A stretch of 64,000 bases of DNA, taken from positions 65,785,127 to 65,849,126 of the forward strand of contig CP136061.1 of the NCBI GenBank assembly GCA_032622095.1, read 5' to 3'. Source of the stretch: Siphonodentalium dalli (taxonomy: Eukaryota; Mollusca; Scaphopoda; Gadilida; Siphonodentaliidae). Shown here piece after piece: positions 12,526-24,698 of the stretch. Position 1 is the first letter of the stretch, and each line of letters opens with the position of its first letter. Below the pieces are notes generated by a model, which did not search any database, was not told the origin of the DNA, and saw only the letters and a program-made list of their open reading frames with translations. The position numbers and the translations under genes were made by a program.

Positions 12526-13626
12526 TGGCATGTATGATGTATATTATGCGCTTGTGAATTATTGCTACTCTGGAACCAGTTATGCACGGGTATGGAACCA
12601 GAACGACGAAGGCAAGGAGTGGGCTATTAGGAGAATGGCACCATTCAGGTTCGGGATCAAGTATAAATGCATGTTCAAATTATCAAAACATGGAGAAATA
12701 TTACGATAGAGTATTGGCCAATTTACATGATGTGCAACGATCGTGTAAGTTCGTGCTGATTTATAAGAATTGCCCTATTTCACTTTTGAATCAATCTAAA
12801 CATCCTAGCTTATGTTGATATTCGCGATCATTGTCATTCTGAGTACCACGGATAGGCATTTTCTCCTCCCTCGGTCTACTACCACCCCATTATGAATGAA
12901 AGGGACAGTTAATTGTCCTATATATCTGTATATCTGTATCCACTGGCTGTTACAAACAGAGTTTCCAAGAAAAAGCAATAAGCTTATAAGCGTTGCAGCT
13001 TTTTGTTGCTTCGTCGAGGCCGGTTCCCTATGTGTTGCAGCTGCTTACGGTTCCACAGACTGGCGCCCTTCGTATTTGGCGTGAACTCATGCATGCGCAC
13101 GCGTGTGGATTTATATAGGCCTCCCTCAAACAGTTCTCACACAAGCAGCCCCACTTAATACAGAACTTCTTGATATAAAGGTTGCAATCGTGTGTTGTGT
13201 ACTATACTGCCGCTACTTCTTCTGCCCAATTAGTGTTCTGTCTTATTTTCCGGCGGGCCTCGTCGCAGTTTGATGGTTTGTTTTATTTCATGCCACATTA
13301 ACTGCGTTTTATGCCGCTATAAACTTATCCGTACACCGACGTGTGTGACCGCCTGCGCCCCGCGATACAAATCACGAGTTTTTGGTGGTTCTGGCCAATG
13401 CATAAACTCGTCCAGATAACTGACTATTAAAGAGAATCCGACCAACCAAGGATAGATGTGTAATTCGATGTGTGGCCAATATATGGTCTTCAAATTTCAT
13501 ACTAATCATCATGAATACGATACACCGGCAACCATCACAGGATGAATGGTGATTTTTATGCTAAATTTGCAGCTGTTACTTATATTTTATAAGAATATAG
13601 GAATGCGATATATCCCGATATATGCA

Positions 13627-13894
13627 TTAACCATTTCTTTACTAAATACTCATTGACGAGTAGTTCCCTTAGGAAATGTTCATATAATTAGTTTAACAAA
13701 ACGGCCATATGCCGTCGTTTGTTGAACTTATTAAATATGTCTGAACATGTCCCACTGGCCAATGAATATGAGTTCTTCTGCACTTCTTTATTCTGTCGTC
13801 TGCTTTTGTAACCTGAAAATCCCTCCAGATGAATAATAGACCATTACAATGTATACATTGAGTGGGAGAATCTATTTAGTAGAGAACGTGTTAA
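13627..13894. mobile_element. piggyBac-like MITE (TTAA target), family P1
   Basis: Starts ttaaccatttctttactaaa and ends ..tttagtagagaacgtgttaa, with TTAA at both edges. Internal order (ctcattgacgag, gttccctt, aaatgttca, gaacttatt, tccctcca, aatagaccat, gagtgggagaatc) is shared with 60434-60709 and, inverted or rearranged, with 55860-56080 and 26867-27091. Confidence 0.8.
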
Positions 13895-15071
13895 CTTGAA
13901 AGCTCATTCAAGTTTTGAAGATATGAGTATTATATATCTGAAAAGAGCATCCAAAGGCAGTCACAAAATGAAGTCGATTCTCGTCAGGAGAAATGAAATT
14001 TACTATTTTGATTGAAGTGTTGAAATCAATACATTGACATTTCCCGAATTTTAATTTCAATAGCCTGATTCGTGTATATGGGCAAGCTTGCCAGTTGATT
14101 ATGGGGGGGGTATTTTTTTTTAATTTGAACATATTGTATTGTTGTTCATCCCAAAATGCACTTGAATAGACTATAGTGATTGTAGTAACATATAAGATGA
14201 GCGGGGAGGGGTGTAGAGCACAAGTTATTACAACTTATTAAATGCTCCTATCCCCAACATAAGAAGTCCTTGAGAAATACTGAAGTTAATAAAATGAGAT
14301 AGAAAAAAAATCAAACTCAATTTTGTGTTCAAGGTGGTAGAAAATAAGAATTAAATGACAATTGGGAAATGAAAATGAGGTTGGTTCGGGAGTAGAGAAG
14401 AGATTTTGCCAATTGGCCCTTGATTTTGAGTAAATGTGGTTCAGTGGAGTGACTGTATATCCGAGTGAAATTAATAATCGGAGCTGTTTTTCCACCACCA
14501 ATAAAATTGACAACTTCGAGATGATAGCGGCTGAGACGACAATATAACCTATAATAAACCGAACAAATTAGTATTATAGCGCATATATCTGTATGGTAAT
14601 CGCTATTGTTATCGTGTATTGATACATTAATTAGTGGGGATTCTGACCGCGGTAATTCTTTAACATTTAGTCCAAAGATGCTTGAGGGTAAATTGGGCGT
14701 TCAGATAGATCAATCCAGTCACTTATTAATGTTATGCAGATGTATATAACACTCAATTTAAGACAGTAATTTGGTCGTTATGTATATACAGGTATATCCG
14801 CATGTCACCTGATACCATAAAACACCCAAAATGCATACAATAAGTACCACATTAAGACATGTAATACACACACTCCTCCATTGTTAGGAGCTCCATAAGG
14901 ACGGTATTCATCATTGTCCGTTGCACAATCGATGACCCACCCTGAAGCCATATCACGTGTATAGTTGCCGGCTAACTGCGAGACAAATTTCAGTCAGATG
15001 TTACGCTGTCCCGATCACTGCATGCATGCCATCACGTACACATAATGTGAGGAAATCACTCATTGTTTTAT

Positions 15072-15341
15072 TTAACCCTTTCATGGCGGGAGCTGCGCTG
15101 GTGCAGCATTAAATGTCATGTGCCAGAGCATTCTCTTGTATATGATAGTATCCCACAGGGTCGCAGGGAGCCTCGCATATAGAAGAGAATGTACTGGCTT
15201 ACAAGGTCAATGTAAATATTATTAGGCCAATTCATTATCTTATTATGTATGCGAGTCTCCCATAGGGAACTCGCATATATAAGAGTATGCATTGGCACAG
15301 GTTTTTCGTAAAATTCAGGAATCTCCAGTCATGAAAGGGAT
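15072..15341. mobile_element. piggyBac-like MITE (CCCTTTCATG ends), family P2
   Basis: Left end ttaaccctttcatggcggga, right end ctccagtcatgaaaggg. Interior has repeated hairpin modules (gcattctcttgtatat, cctcgcatatag, gcgagtctcccatagggaa). A second full copy is at 33398-33650. The right target is ATAA rather than TTAA. Confidence 0.8.
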
Positions 15342-15544
15342 AAGACTTTGGGGTTCGGCATTATTTTGAGAAACTGAACTGTCCATCTTCATTTGTAATT
15401 TGGCTAGATCAATCCAGAATGAATTGTGACAAAAGACTTAAATAAATAAATAAAAAGTTAGATTTAATTACGAAAATAAACAAGACGGCAGCAGTCAGAC
15501 CAGCGTAACGAGGGGACTGAACGCAGCCTTGCAGCTTGAGTTGT

Positions 15545-15800
15545 CGGTACATCCAATATATATTTGCATACACCTAATATCGCTTCCGATTTCCCCATAG
15601 CGTTACGGTAGACATGCCCCTGAGTCAATGTGTTCATAAACCTATGAAGTTATGAACGTAACGTGATGTCACTTTCAATGTCGTTCATAGGATTATGAAC
15701 ACATTGGTCCCGGAAATCACCGGAGATTGTCGGAGATGAACGACTGCTTGAGTGTTCAGCACGTCCGGATTTTGTAAGCAATTAGTTTTGGCCTAGAATC
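15545..15800. repeat. dispersed repeat with central palindrome; copy at 38085-38340
   Basis: Shares acacctaat..cgcttc, gatttccccatagcgttacg, gtgttcataaacctatga, ggtcccggaaatcac and gttcagcacgtccggattt with 38085-38340. A hairpin spans about 15626-15707 (caatgtgttcataaacctat against ataggattatgaacacattg). Confidence 0.8.
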
Positions 15801-16089
15801 AGTGTTGTTTCCTGCACCAAAAACTCATCTCCTCTGATTACGCAACCCACGACCTCACGAATATATCATTATGGTAGAACGGCGTGTTGTCTATTTTTTA
15901 TCACCCACAACCGAAACTTAATTGTTAGTTTCAGGTATTATCATTCTTGAAATCAACACGTCTTCATTCATTACAAACCAAACAAGACATTTCGTCATAC
16001 ATGTATGCGTATACATACTTTACTGTGAAATTGTGTTTTCCGCTCTCCGTCAACGGATTCTCACAATGTTTGGTTTTCTTAAAGGTACG

Positions 16090-16262
16090 GTTGGCCTTGG
16101 CGGTGGGTATCCTGTGAAAATATTTCCACCCGTTAAAAACCGCCGCAAACAGAAAGAACATCAAAATGTAGACAGACTTTGTCCGTATACAAATAAGAAA
16201 TATCGCATAAACAGTATATGTTATTGTCATATGTTTGACTTTTGTTATGTAAACAAGAGCAT
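16090..16262. repeat. dispersed repeat; diverged copy at 58255-58440
   Basis: Common segments include ggtgggta, cgttaaaa..cgc, aaacagaaag, aaatatcgc and gtaaacaa. The open frame on the + strand here (15922-16338) is disrupted in the second copy, so it is not a conserved protein. Confidence 0.65.
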
Positions 16263-16451
16263 AAAAAGTTACTTTTCTTGTGTTTGGTTATATTATGATG
16301 GTAAACATAAAGAGCGTTCTTTGTTGGTGAATTCCTGATATGGAACTAATAAAGAGCGTTTATGCCATTTGTGTGTGGTTAGCCAGTAGCATTGTGCTGT
16401 CTTCTGTAACACAATCAGGCTCTTGATAATGAATTTAAGTATATAAATATA

Positions 16452-16605
16452 AATAATAAACGGCGGATTCAACGAGGTCATGGGGTTTTGACCGCGATAA
16501 AAATTCAGCAAACTCCACATGAACCACTTCGGGGTTCATGCAGTTTGCTGAATTTTTCTCGCGGTCAAAATCCCATGACCACATTGAAACCGCCGTTCAT
16601 TTCTT
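16452..16605. mobile_element. palindromic MITE; second copy at 38713-38840
   Basis: Arms aaacggcggattcaacgagg / cattgaaaccgccgtt enclose gaccgcgataaaaattcagc and its inverse, closing on tgaaccacttcggggttca. The second copy keeps the right arm and centre but has a trimmed left arm. Confidence 0.85.
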
Positions 16606-17767
16606 ATATGAGAATGCACATAAAGTCGAAAGTTGAAAACGCAAGATGAAACATATATATAATCTATTTAAAAAAATACGGTTTAGCTGGTAAAGGATCT
16701 CGCCCCAACCACCTGACGATCGATCACCACGCCCCTAGCTGAATATCGTTGCAGCACAATCGAGTGGCCTTTTGGCCTCGAGTTTCTCCTATATCTACGA
16801 TTTTTTTTGGTGCAATATACCTCCAAATTTATCATCAATTATATATCGTCATGTTCATCGAACGAAACTGAAATTAAATAAATAAAATGTTTTGAATTCA
16901 AAACTAAAATGACACGTCATTCTGATTTAAATTGATAGTAAAAAATCTAAATCATGGTGTTACTGACTGACTACCATTTGAGCAATCTTGTATAGTTTTT
17001 TAATAAAATATTCGTGGTATGTTGATGGTTAATCCAGTGATCAGCGATCCAATTCTAGTTTGGTAAATCGAGCGCTTTATTGGACAATGCTGGATATGGC
17101 GCTGAAACCCTCCCCTAAAATGAAGAATGAGTCATTGAGACCGGATAAAAATCGAAGTTTCAAATAAACTCTATAGGGAGCGATCCACCAAAGGTCAAAC
17201 AGCGGTTGGTGTCAGCGATATCGAGGCATCGGACGGAAGCAGGGCTATATTGCGTGGCATTTCAGAAATGATTCTTTGGTCCGCTTTAATAGGCATTCGG
17301 CAGGATATCTGATGATGTTCTAATAGAATAAATTTCGTGCTCCCCCGGCACAAAACCTGATCGATGAAGATGGGGGACCAGCAACAGTGCCCGTTATATG
17401 GATGCACGATGACTAATATAATGGAAAACAGGAGACCGCTTTTGGCTATAGCTTCGACTCATTAAAGTATTCCGCATTCAACTGTTTGCTTAATACTAAC
17501 GTCAGAATTTATTTGGTAGCCAATCGTTGAACTATACAAATGAGCGTTTAAACTGGGATATAGATTGCCGAGATCTGGTGAGACGGAAGCGTTATCACGG
17601 ATCATTGATACATTATTAGGTTCATATCCTCCGACTTCATATCGAGGAACATCTCGACCTAATTTGCTTTTCTAATAATTCGCTCCGATTGAACAGAATG
17701 GAAACAGGGCGTCCCGAGAATTCAAATGAACCGAATTTGAAGAACTTAATTAATAAGATGCTGGATG

Positions 17768-18151
17768 AACATTCTAAGTTATTGTAGTGGTTTGATGGTA
17801 AGATGGTGTGACATTCTAAGTTATTGTAGTGGTTTGATGGTAAGATGGTGTGACATTCTAAGTTATTGTAGTGGTTTGATGGTAAGATGGTGTGACATTC
17901 TAAGTTATTGTAGTGGTTTGATGGTAAGATGGTGTGACATTCTAAGTTATTGTAGTGGTTTGATGGTAAGATGGTGTGACATTCTAAGTTATTGTAGTGG
18001 TTTGATGGTAAGATGGTGTGACATTCTAAGTTATTGTAGTGGTTTGATGGTAAGATGGTGTGACATTCTAAGTTATTGTAGTGGTTTGATGGTAAGATGG
18101 TGTGATATTCTAAGTTATTGTAGTGGTTTGATGGTAAGATGGTGTGATATT
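17768..18151. repeat. 42-bp minisatellite, 9 near-identical copies
   Basis: Unit acattctaagttattgtagt + ggtttgatggtaagatggtg + tg. Nine copies run head to tail; the only clear difference is gacatt to gatatt in the last units. A 42-bp period keeps a frame open as nine 14-residue repeats (ILSYCSGLMVRWC-D), which explains the 141-residue open frame without needing a gene. Near identity implies recent expansion or active homogenisation. Confidence 0.97.
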
Positions 18152-19689
18152 GACGGCTTAGACTTTTATGTTCAACCGAGTAGCGGTTAGCTATTTATGT
18201 GACAGTTTGTACTGCAGTTCTGAGGCAAAAGTTGTGGAATTCCAATATTGTCAGTGGAAGGGGACGATAAAAAAGTTACACACAGTGGAGATATTCATAT
18301 TGCTTATAGCAGCATTAGTGGGGGGGATAGTTGCAAAATCGTTCACTTTGTGATAGAAGCGCCAAACTTTCAGAGTTTGTTAAGTGGTTGGTGAGTATCA
18401 CTAAACTGGCTGGTTCCAGATTTTGGAGGTCACCTTGACCTTAAATTTGACCTTGACCTTTTTGAAAATCTCAGTTTTTGGGTTGGGTGGTTTATGCCAT
18501 CCTTTTCTTGTGAAAATCGCATCTTCTCACAGTTTTCTCAATACTATTATAGTTGGGAGTTGACCACGATTCATTTGGGCCAAAACATATCTCAATTTTC
18601 ATAAGATGGCTGCCAATATGGCCGCCGGAAGTGGAAAATATGACATTTTTTCACAAATATCTTCTAGTTCAATTCATGCTGTTTGTAACTGGTTGAGTAA
18701 TGCAACTTTATTTTGTGTTTTGTATATTAACCGATCATTGGAGCAATTAAATATGCAATTATTGTGGTCCTAGCCCCTTCCGATCCCTCAAAACTTCGAT
18801 TTTACGGGATGCCATATAAAATTCCACAAAAAAATCACAATTGGGATTCTAGTCATATTTCAACAAGAAATGAACATAACTTTGTAATGTAAGTGAGGCA
18901 TATCATTACCTATGAATATTCCAAATCACTGGAACCAAAATTCTTACTTTGGCTCAAAATGGCTGCCAATATGGCCGCCAAAATATGGAAAATGGTAAAT
19001 ATTACACCAGCGTCTCGTGCAATCGTTTGCAAGTTGTGGTTGATGTATAAAATTGGCAATTCTGCATTCTATACATTGAATACTAAGATGTCTGATGCAC
19101 CATGGTTAATTATTACTATTGTCACCACTGACATCGTCAAAAATATTGGACTTTTCTCTCAAAAACTTGACATAAATATTGGCAAAAATTAACTTTTCAG
19201 GTTTGGACCATTTTTTCAGGTAAAATGTAACTATCTTTGGATTGAAAAGTGTTTATTGTTTTGGTCTCTCTCAAATGTGTCTCACTGCGGTGTTTATAGA
19301 CCAAATTGCTCAAGATGGGTTCCAAAATGGCAACCAATTTTTTTACATATATCCTGAACATTCTCCGCATTATCCGAAAATGTAGCAAAATGTGACTCAC
19401 TTGGTTATTATACGTGTTAGTTAATTAACTGACAACTAAATGTTCTATTCTGGTTGTCCCACTTCCGTATGGGGCAAAATAAATTCATTTTAAAGTATGT
19501 AATTTTGCCGAGCACCTCTTTTGTGATTTTGGCCATAGTTATTGAAAGGAAATGGGCAGAACTTTGAGACAGAATTGAGATGGACCATAATATTTGGCTA
19601 TTCTGGTCCATTATGCTAAGAAAATGTCAACTGAATACAGTGTGGATGCCAAGATCGTAGCCAGGGAGTTACTCTATGATCATACGTGG

Positions 19690-21290
19690 GGTGAATAGGT
19701 ATACAGTGAGTTATTGTATGGCATGACTTATGTGAATAGGTATACAATGAGTGACTATATGGTTATGAGTGGGTTGTCCATTGTAAGATGCATCTATGTA
19801 TACAAGGAGATGTCATGGTCAGGTGTGAGGTGAATCGGTATGCACGGAGTGACTATGGTGTATGATTGTGTATATCCAGTACGGGTGCACCAGGTGTGCC
19901 TGTATGGGCATTGGTGTTGTGTATGGATATAGCTACATGGTCATCTATGTGTTGATTATGTATATATGGAATGACTGTAAAGGCATGGGTGGGATGTACA
20001 TGTGTTGTCTGTATGATCATGGATGGGTGTGTTGCTAAATAGGGTGTGATTTTATGGTTACGGGTAATGTGTATAGGTATACATGGAATGACTGTACGGT
20101 CATGATTGAATATGATTACCTGGAGTAAGCTCGGTGGACATTATCGAGTGAGTGGGTATATAGGGAGTGTCCTTGTGGTAACGGGTGGGGTGCATATTTA
20201 TATATTTCATGAATGTATTATCATTGGTGTGTGTATAGGGATTGGCTGTATTATCATGGATGGCATGTATGATTATACAGTGAATTGCTGAATTGTCATG
20301 TGTGAGGTGTATATGCAAGTATGGATTGTTTGAGTGGTTGTGTGTATGTGTGGAAGAGCTGAATGGCCATTAGTGAGGTTTACTTGTATGATTGGAGTGA
20401 ATCTATGGTCTAGGGTGGGTTGTATATGTATATCGATTGGTTATATGATTGTGTGTGTGAATAGGTATACAGGGTGTTATTGTATGGTCAATGGTGAGAT
20501 GAGTACATGTAGGAATACAAGTAGTGACAGTATGATCATAAATTTAATGGACATCTATACAGGGGGTGACTATTAAAATGGTCATGTGTCAGGCGTATGA
20601 GTATACCTGGTGTTCCTGTTTGGTGACTCGTGGCTGTATGGTCATGTGTAGGTTATACCAGTATACACATGTGTTGCTTTATTGGCATGGGCAAGGGATA
20701 CGTGTATATAGCAAGTGGCTATATGGCCATGGATAAAGTGCATATGCATACATGGAGTGACTATACTGACATGGCTGGGGTGTATTAGTATATATTGAGT
20801 GACTATGCGGATACAGGGAGTGAAATGGCCAATGTTGAGGTGAATATGTATGCAAGGATTGACCATGGTCGTGTATGAATGTTTTGAATAGGTACACACG
20901 GTGTGACTATATGGCCATAGGTCAGGTACCATTGGTGAAGGTATGTGTATGAAGCGAGTGGCTATATGGCCATTGGTGAGATGCATATGTAAACCCGGAG
21001 TGACTTTATGGTCATTGTTGATGTATATATTGATTTATTTGACCACGTGTTTGGAGAATAGGTATACAGGGGATGACCTTATGGCCAATGGTGAACTGAA
21101 TGGGTATACAAGGAATGACTATATGGTTATCGGTCATGTTTAGGAGTATCCCCGGTGTGCCTGTATCGTGACGTGTGGCTGTAATGTCACCCGTGGTTAT
21201 GGGTCAGGTGTACATGTATACAGTGGGTCACTATATTGTTATGTCTGTGGTGTTTATGTATAGGTGGCCATCGTTTTCCGTGTTTAACGC
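19690..21290 (+). repeat. inner satellite of the fold-back element, forward units
   Basis: About 1.6 kb of strongly degenerate units of roughly 45-65 bp built on gaataggtatacagtgagtg, actatatggtcatg and ggtgaggtgtatatg. Numerous open frames on both strands are repeat artefacts. Confidence 0.8.
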
Positions 21291-21960
21291 CCCCATGTAT
21301 ATAAACACCATCAAGATAGAGAACTCCCTGACATGACCTCTCCATTGATTAACATATCATTGAGTTATTGCGCCACCCAAGGTACACATGTACAACCCGC
21401 CCATGACCTCAGTCACTCCATATGTACATAAACACAACACAAATGACAACATAGTCACCCACTTTATACACGTACACCTGATCATACAGCCATACTTGGT
21501 TATACCCGTACATACCACAAATGACGATACAGCCACGAGTCACCATGTATAAACACCAGGTATACACATACACCCGACACATGGCCATATAGTCACTCTA
21601 TGTATACATATTCACTACATTCACGATCATACGGTCACGCGTTGTATACATATTCACCTCACCATGGACTACACAGCCACTAGATGTATACCTATTCGCC
21701 ATATCCATTACCATAGAGTCAATCCAGGTATACATATGCACATCACCAATGGTGAGCCCTTCCAGATATACCAATACCCGCACATACGACCTCTCATAAG
21801 TTCCACACTTGCCATACTCATGATCATGCATCTACTCCCCATACACCATCAATGATAACACATCCACAACATATATAAATATACAACCCACCGTTGCCAA
21901 CAGGGCACTCCCCATATACCCACACATCATCCATGACCATACAATAACTCGCGGTATACA
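21291..21960 (-). repeat. inner satellite of the fold-back element, inverted units
   Basis: The same units in inverse complement (catgaccatatagtcactc, gtatacatattcacct). Only about 0.67 kb against 1.6 kb on the other side, so the two satellite blocks have changed copy number independently. The switch of orientation lies near 21280-21300. Confidence 0.8.
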
Positions 21961-23743
21961 TATTATCCTCATCTACGATCATAGAGTAACTCCCTGGTTG
22001 TCATCTTGGCTTCCATCCTGTATCCAGTTGATAATTTTTTATCATAATGGGCCAGACTACCCACATCTCATGGTTCATCTCATTTCCGTCTCAAAGTTCT
22101 GCCCATTTCCTTTCAATAATATGGCCATAATCACAAAAGAGGTTATCCGCAAAATTCCATACTGCAACTTTAAAATGAATTTGTCATGCCCCATACGTAA
22201 CTAGGATAAACATAATAGAACATAGTTGTCAGATAATTAACTAACAGGTATAATAACCAAGTGAGTCACAATTTGCTACCTTTTGGGATAACGCAGAGAA
22301 TAATTTTCTGGATATGTGTAAAAAATTAACTTTTTACAAATTTGGTTGCCATTTTGGAATCCATCTTCAGCAATTTAGTCTATAAACACCATAGTGTGAC
22401 ACATTTAAGATAGGTCAAAACAATAAACACATTTGATACCAAAGGTAGTTGCATTCTATTTGAAAAAATGGTCGAACCCTGAAAAGTGATTTTTTGCCGA
22501 TATTTATGTCAAGTTTGTGAGAGAAAAATCCAATATATCTGGTGATGTCAGTGGTGACAATAGTAACAATGACACATGGTGTATCAGACATGTTAGTATT
22601 CAATGTATAGAATACAGATTAGCCAATTGTATACATCAACCACAACTTGTAAGCAATTGCATGACACCCTGGTGCAATATATACAATTTTCCACATTTTG
22701 GCAGCCATTTTGAGCCAGGGTAATATTTTTGGTTTCAGAGAGTTGGAATATTCATAGGTAATGATATGCCTCACTTGCATTACAATGTTCTTTTCATTTC
22801 TAGTTGAAATATGACTAGAATCCCAATTGTGATTTTTTTGTAAAATTTTGTATCGCGTTCTGTAAAATCGAATTTTTGAGGGATTGGAAGGGGTTAGGAC
22901 CCCAATAATTGCTCCAATGATCAGTTAATATACAAAACACAAAATAAAGTTGCATTACTCAACCAGTTCCAAACAGCATGAATTGAACTAGAAGATATTT
23001 GTGCAAAAAATGTCATATTTTCAACTTCCGGCGGCCATATTGGTGGCCATCTTATGAAAATTGAGATATGTTTTGACCCAAATGAATCGTGGTCACCTCC
23101 CAACTATAATTGTATTGAGAAAACTGTGAGAAGATGCGATTTTCACAAGAAAAGGATGGCATAAACCACCCAACCCAAAAACTGAGATTTTCAAAAAGGT
23201 CAAGGTCAAATTGAAAGTCAAGGTGACCTCCAAAATCTGGAACCAGCTAGTTTAGTGATACTCACCAACCACTTAACAAATTCTGAAAATTTGGCGCTTC
23301 TATCACAAAGTGAACGATTTTTATGTTTTCCTGTAATTATCCCCCCCACTACATAGTTATAAGTATTGTAGATGAACTATATACACTGTAGGCTATAGTT
23401 TACAGTATGCATGCATGTGCACAACACATGCATGTACATGCATGCAACGTTAGTGTATATTACTGGAAATTAGCAGAGCCTTAATTGCAAAAAGTGATGA
23501 GGGCTTTGTTTAGATACTGCATGAAACCGGTAGGAATAAAATATGCTGCGGTTTTCTACTGGGGACTTTAAATCATTTGTAACATTTGTAACACTTGGTA
23601 ACACCCGTCTACGAGCGGTCTCTCTGGTATCTCAGAAAATAGGGCGGTTCTCACTTATGATAAGGAGTGTCTAAATTCTGCCGATAATAATGATTATACT
23701 CTAACTAAACAATTGTAACATTTGTAACACTGTTACAAAATGC

Positions 23744-24163
23744 CTAGTGGAGGAAAAATGTACCGGATTCATGCAATATATGGCTTTGTTGTATATATAT
23801 ATATATATATATACAGAGAAGCGGTTGTGTGTCTGCCATAGAATCACCGAATCGTTTGGTTGGTTCAAGTGTGTATTTCGCGAGTAAATACCTGTAACGC
23901 AAACAGTACTGTCTCACATGAAACCGCCAAAAAATCTGTCTCATGGGTCGTGAAAAACAGTCAGCACAAAGACATAAGTCAAAATTTGAAATGGAATCTG
24001 GTCTTGTTTCTCTCCAGACTTGACATGTAATGTATTCTTCCTCAAATGAGAGATTCCAGACGAAGTGGCTAATTCGAATTTTATCTAGCAGGTGCCCGTT
24101 ATCTAAACCACGGAATGTATATATAGCTTGTCCATTGTTTTTATGCAGACCCAATCTAGCCAT
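23744..24163 (-). CDS. hypothetical open frame, 139 codons
   Basis: Starting at the ATG at 24163 (context AACATGGC), the frame has balanced composition for about 110 residues (..GLDNGHLLDKIR.., ..EEEYITCQVWRETRPD.., ..LEPTKRFGDSMADTQPL) and then runs through a TATA microsatellite as an Ile-Tyr repeat before ending. It lies within caveolin intron 1 on the opposite strand. I recognise no family. The microsatellite tail argues that at least the C-terminus is not a real protein; an exon or transposon remnant is possible. Confidence 0.15.
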   Translation of the reverse strand: MARLGLHKNNGQAIYTFRGLDNGHLLDKIRISHFVWNLSFEEEYITCQVWRETRPDSISNFDLCLCADCFSRPMRQIFWRFHVRQYCLRYRYLLAKYTLEPTKRFGDSMADTQPLLCIYIYIYIQQSHILHESGTFFLH

Positions 24164-24451
24164 GTTCAATAAACATTCACATGATTCCACTTTTTACGAA
24201 TCATGATTCGCTTTTTATTCAGATGCTACAGTGTATAAGATAACACATTGGAAGAAGAAGTGCCGCATAAATGACACTATCTAGTTTTATCGATTTTGTT
24301 TTATCAATTCATTTGTCATTATTTCAAAAATCTAGTGGGACAGCAATAATCCCGTTGTGACTTCTTCGATAACGAAATGACATTCTTTTGTATTTTTTGT
24401 CACCGTTAGTTTTCATTATGTTTTCAGTAAAGCAAAGCAGAACGTATAGCC

Positions 24452-24698
24452 TTAAAGGGGTACTGTAGACTAAATCAGCTCATTTATAGGACCATCTCCT
24501 TTTATATACTCAACAGAATATATGCAACAAATGAATATATTTGACCATACAGTCGTGTGCTCTATGAACGATGTAAACAACATGGTAATTATAATGAAAA
24601 TGAGTCTATATATGACTCGAGTCATTAATTCATTTTCTGATGAATATAAAATGAGATGGTCCCATAAATGGCCGGATATAGTGTACATCCCCTTTTAA
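24452..24698. mobile_element. TTAA-flanked TIR MITE, 247 bp
   Basis: Left ttaaaggggtactgtagact, right gtgtacatccccttttaa; arms continue with tttataggaccatctccttt and its inverse. TTAA at both edges suggests a piggyBac- or Kolobok-type insertion. No coding capacity. Confidence 0.8.

Larger units (their letters stand above)
18317..23350. mobile_element. giant fold-back element, about 5.0 kb
   Basis: The left arm from 18317 (agtgggggggata, tcgttcactttgtgatagaa, gtggttggtgagtatcacta) is the inverse of the right arm ending at 23350 (tagtgatactcaccaaccac, ttctatcacaaagtgaacga, atccccccca). Complementarity continues through atggctgccaatatggccgc, cactgacatc and tggttattatac to about 19700 on the left and 21955 on the right, so arms are about 1.3-1.4 kb with substitutions and small indels. 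The interior consists of degenerate short tandem units in opposite orientations. No transposase frame is visible. This layout resembles Foldback/Galileo-type elements; the superfamily is not determinable here. Confidence 0.88.

Noticed and set aside
15922-16338. 138-residue frame on the + strand
   Set aside because: Overlaps a dispersed repeat whose other copy (58255-58440) is not open.
17768-18151. CRISPR-like regular array
   Set aside because: Units are contiguous without spacers and the DNA is clearly animal nuclear; it is a minisatellite.
17765-18190. 141-residue repeat protein on the + strand
   Set aside because: Entirely produced by a 42-bp minisatellite whose period is a multiple of three; a frame stays open automatically.
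18317-23350. CACTA-type transposon because edges read tagtg..cacta
   Set aside because: CACTA elements start 5'-CACTA and end TAGTG-3'; here the order is the opposite, and the interior lacks the usual organisation.
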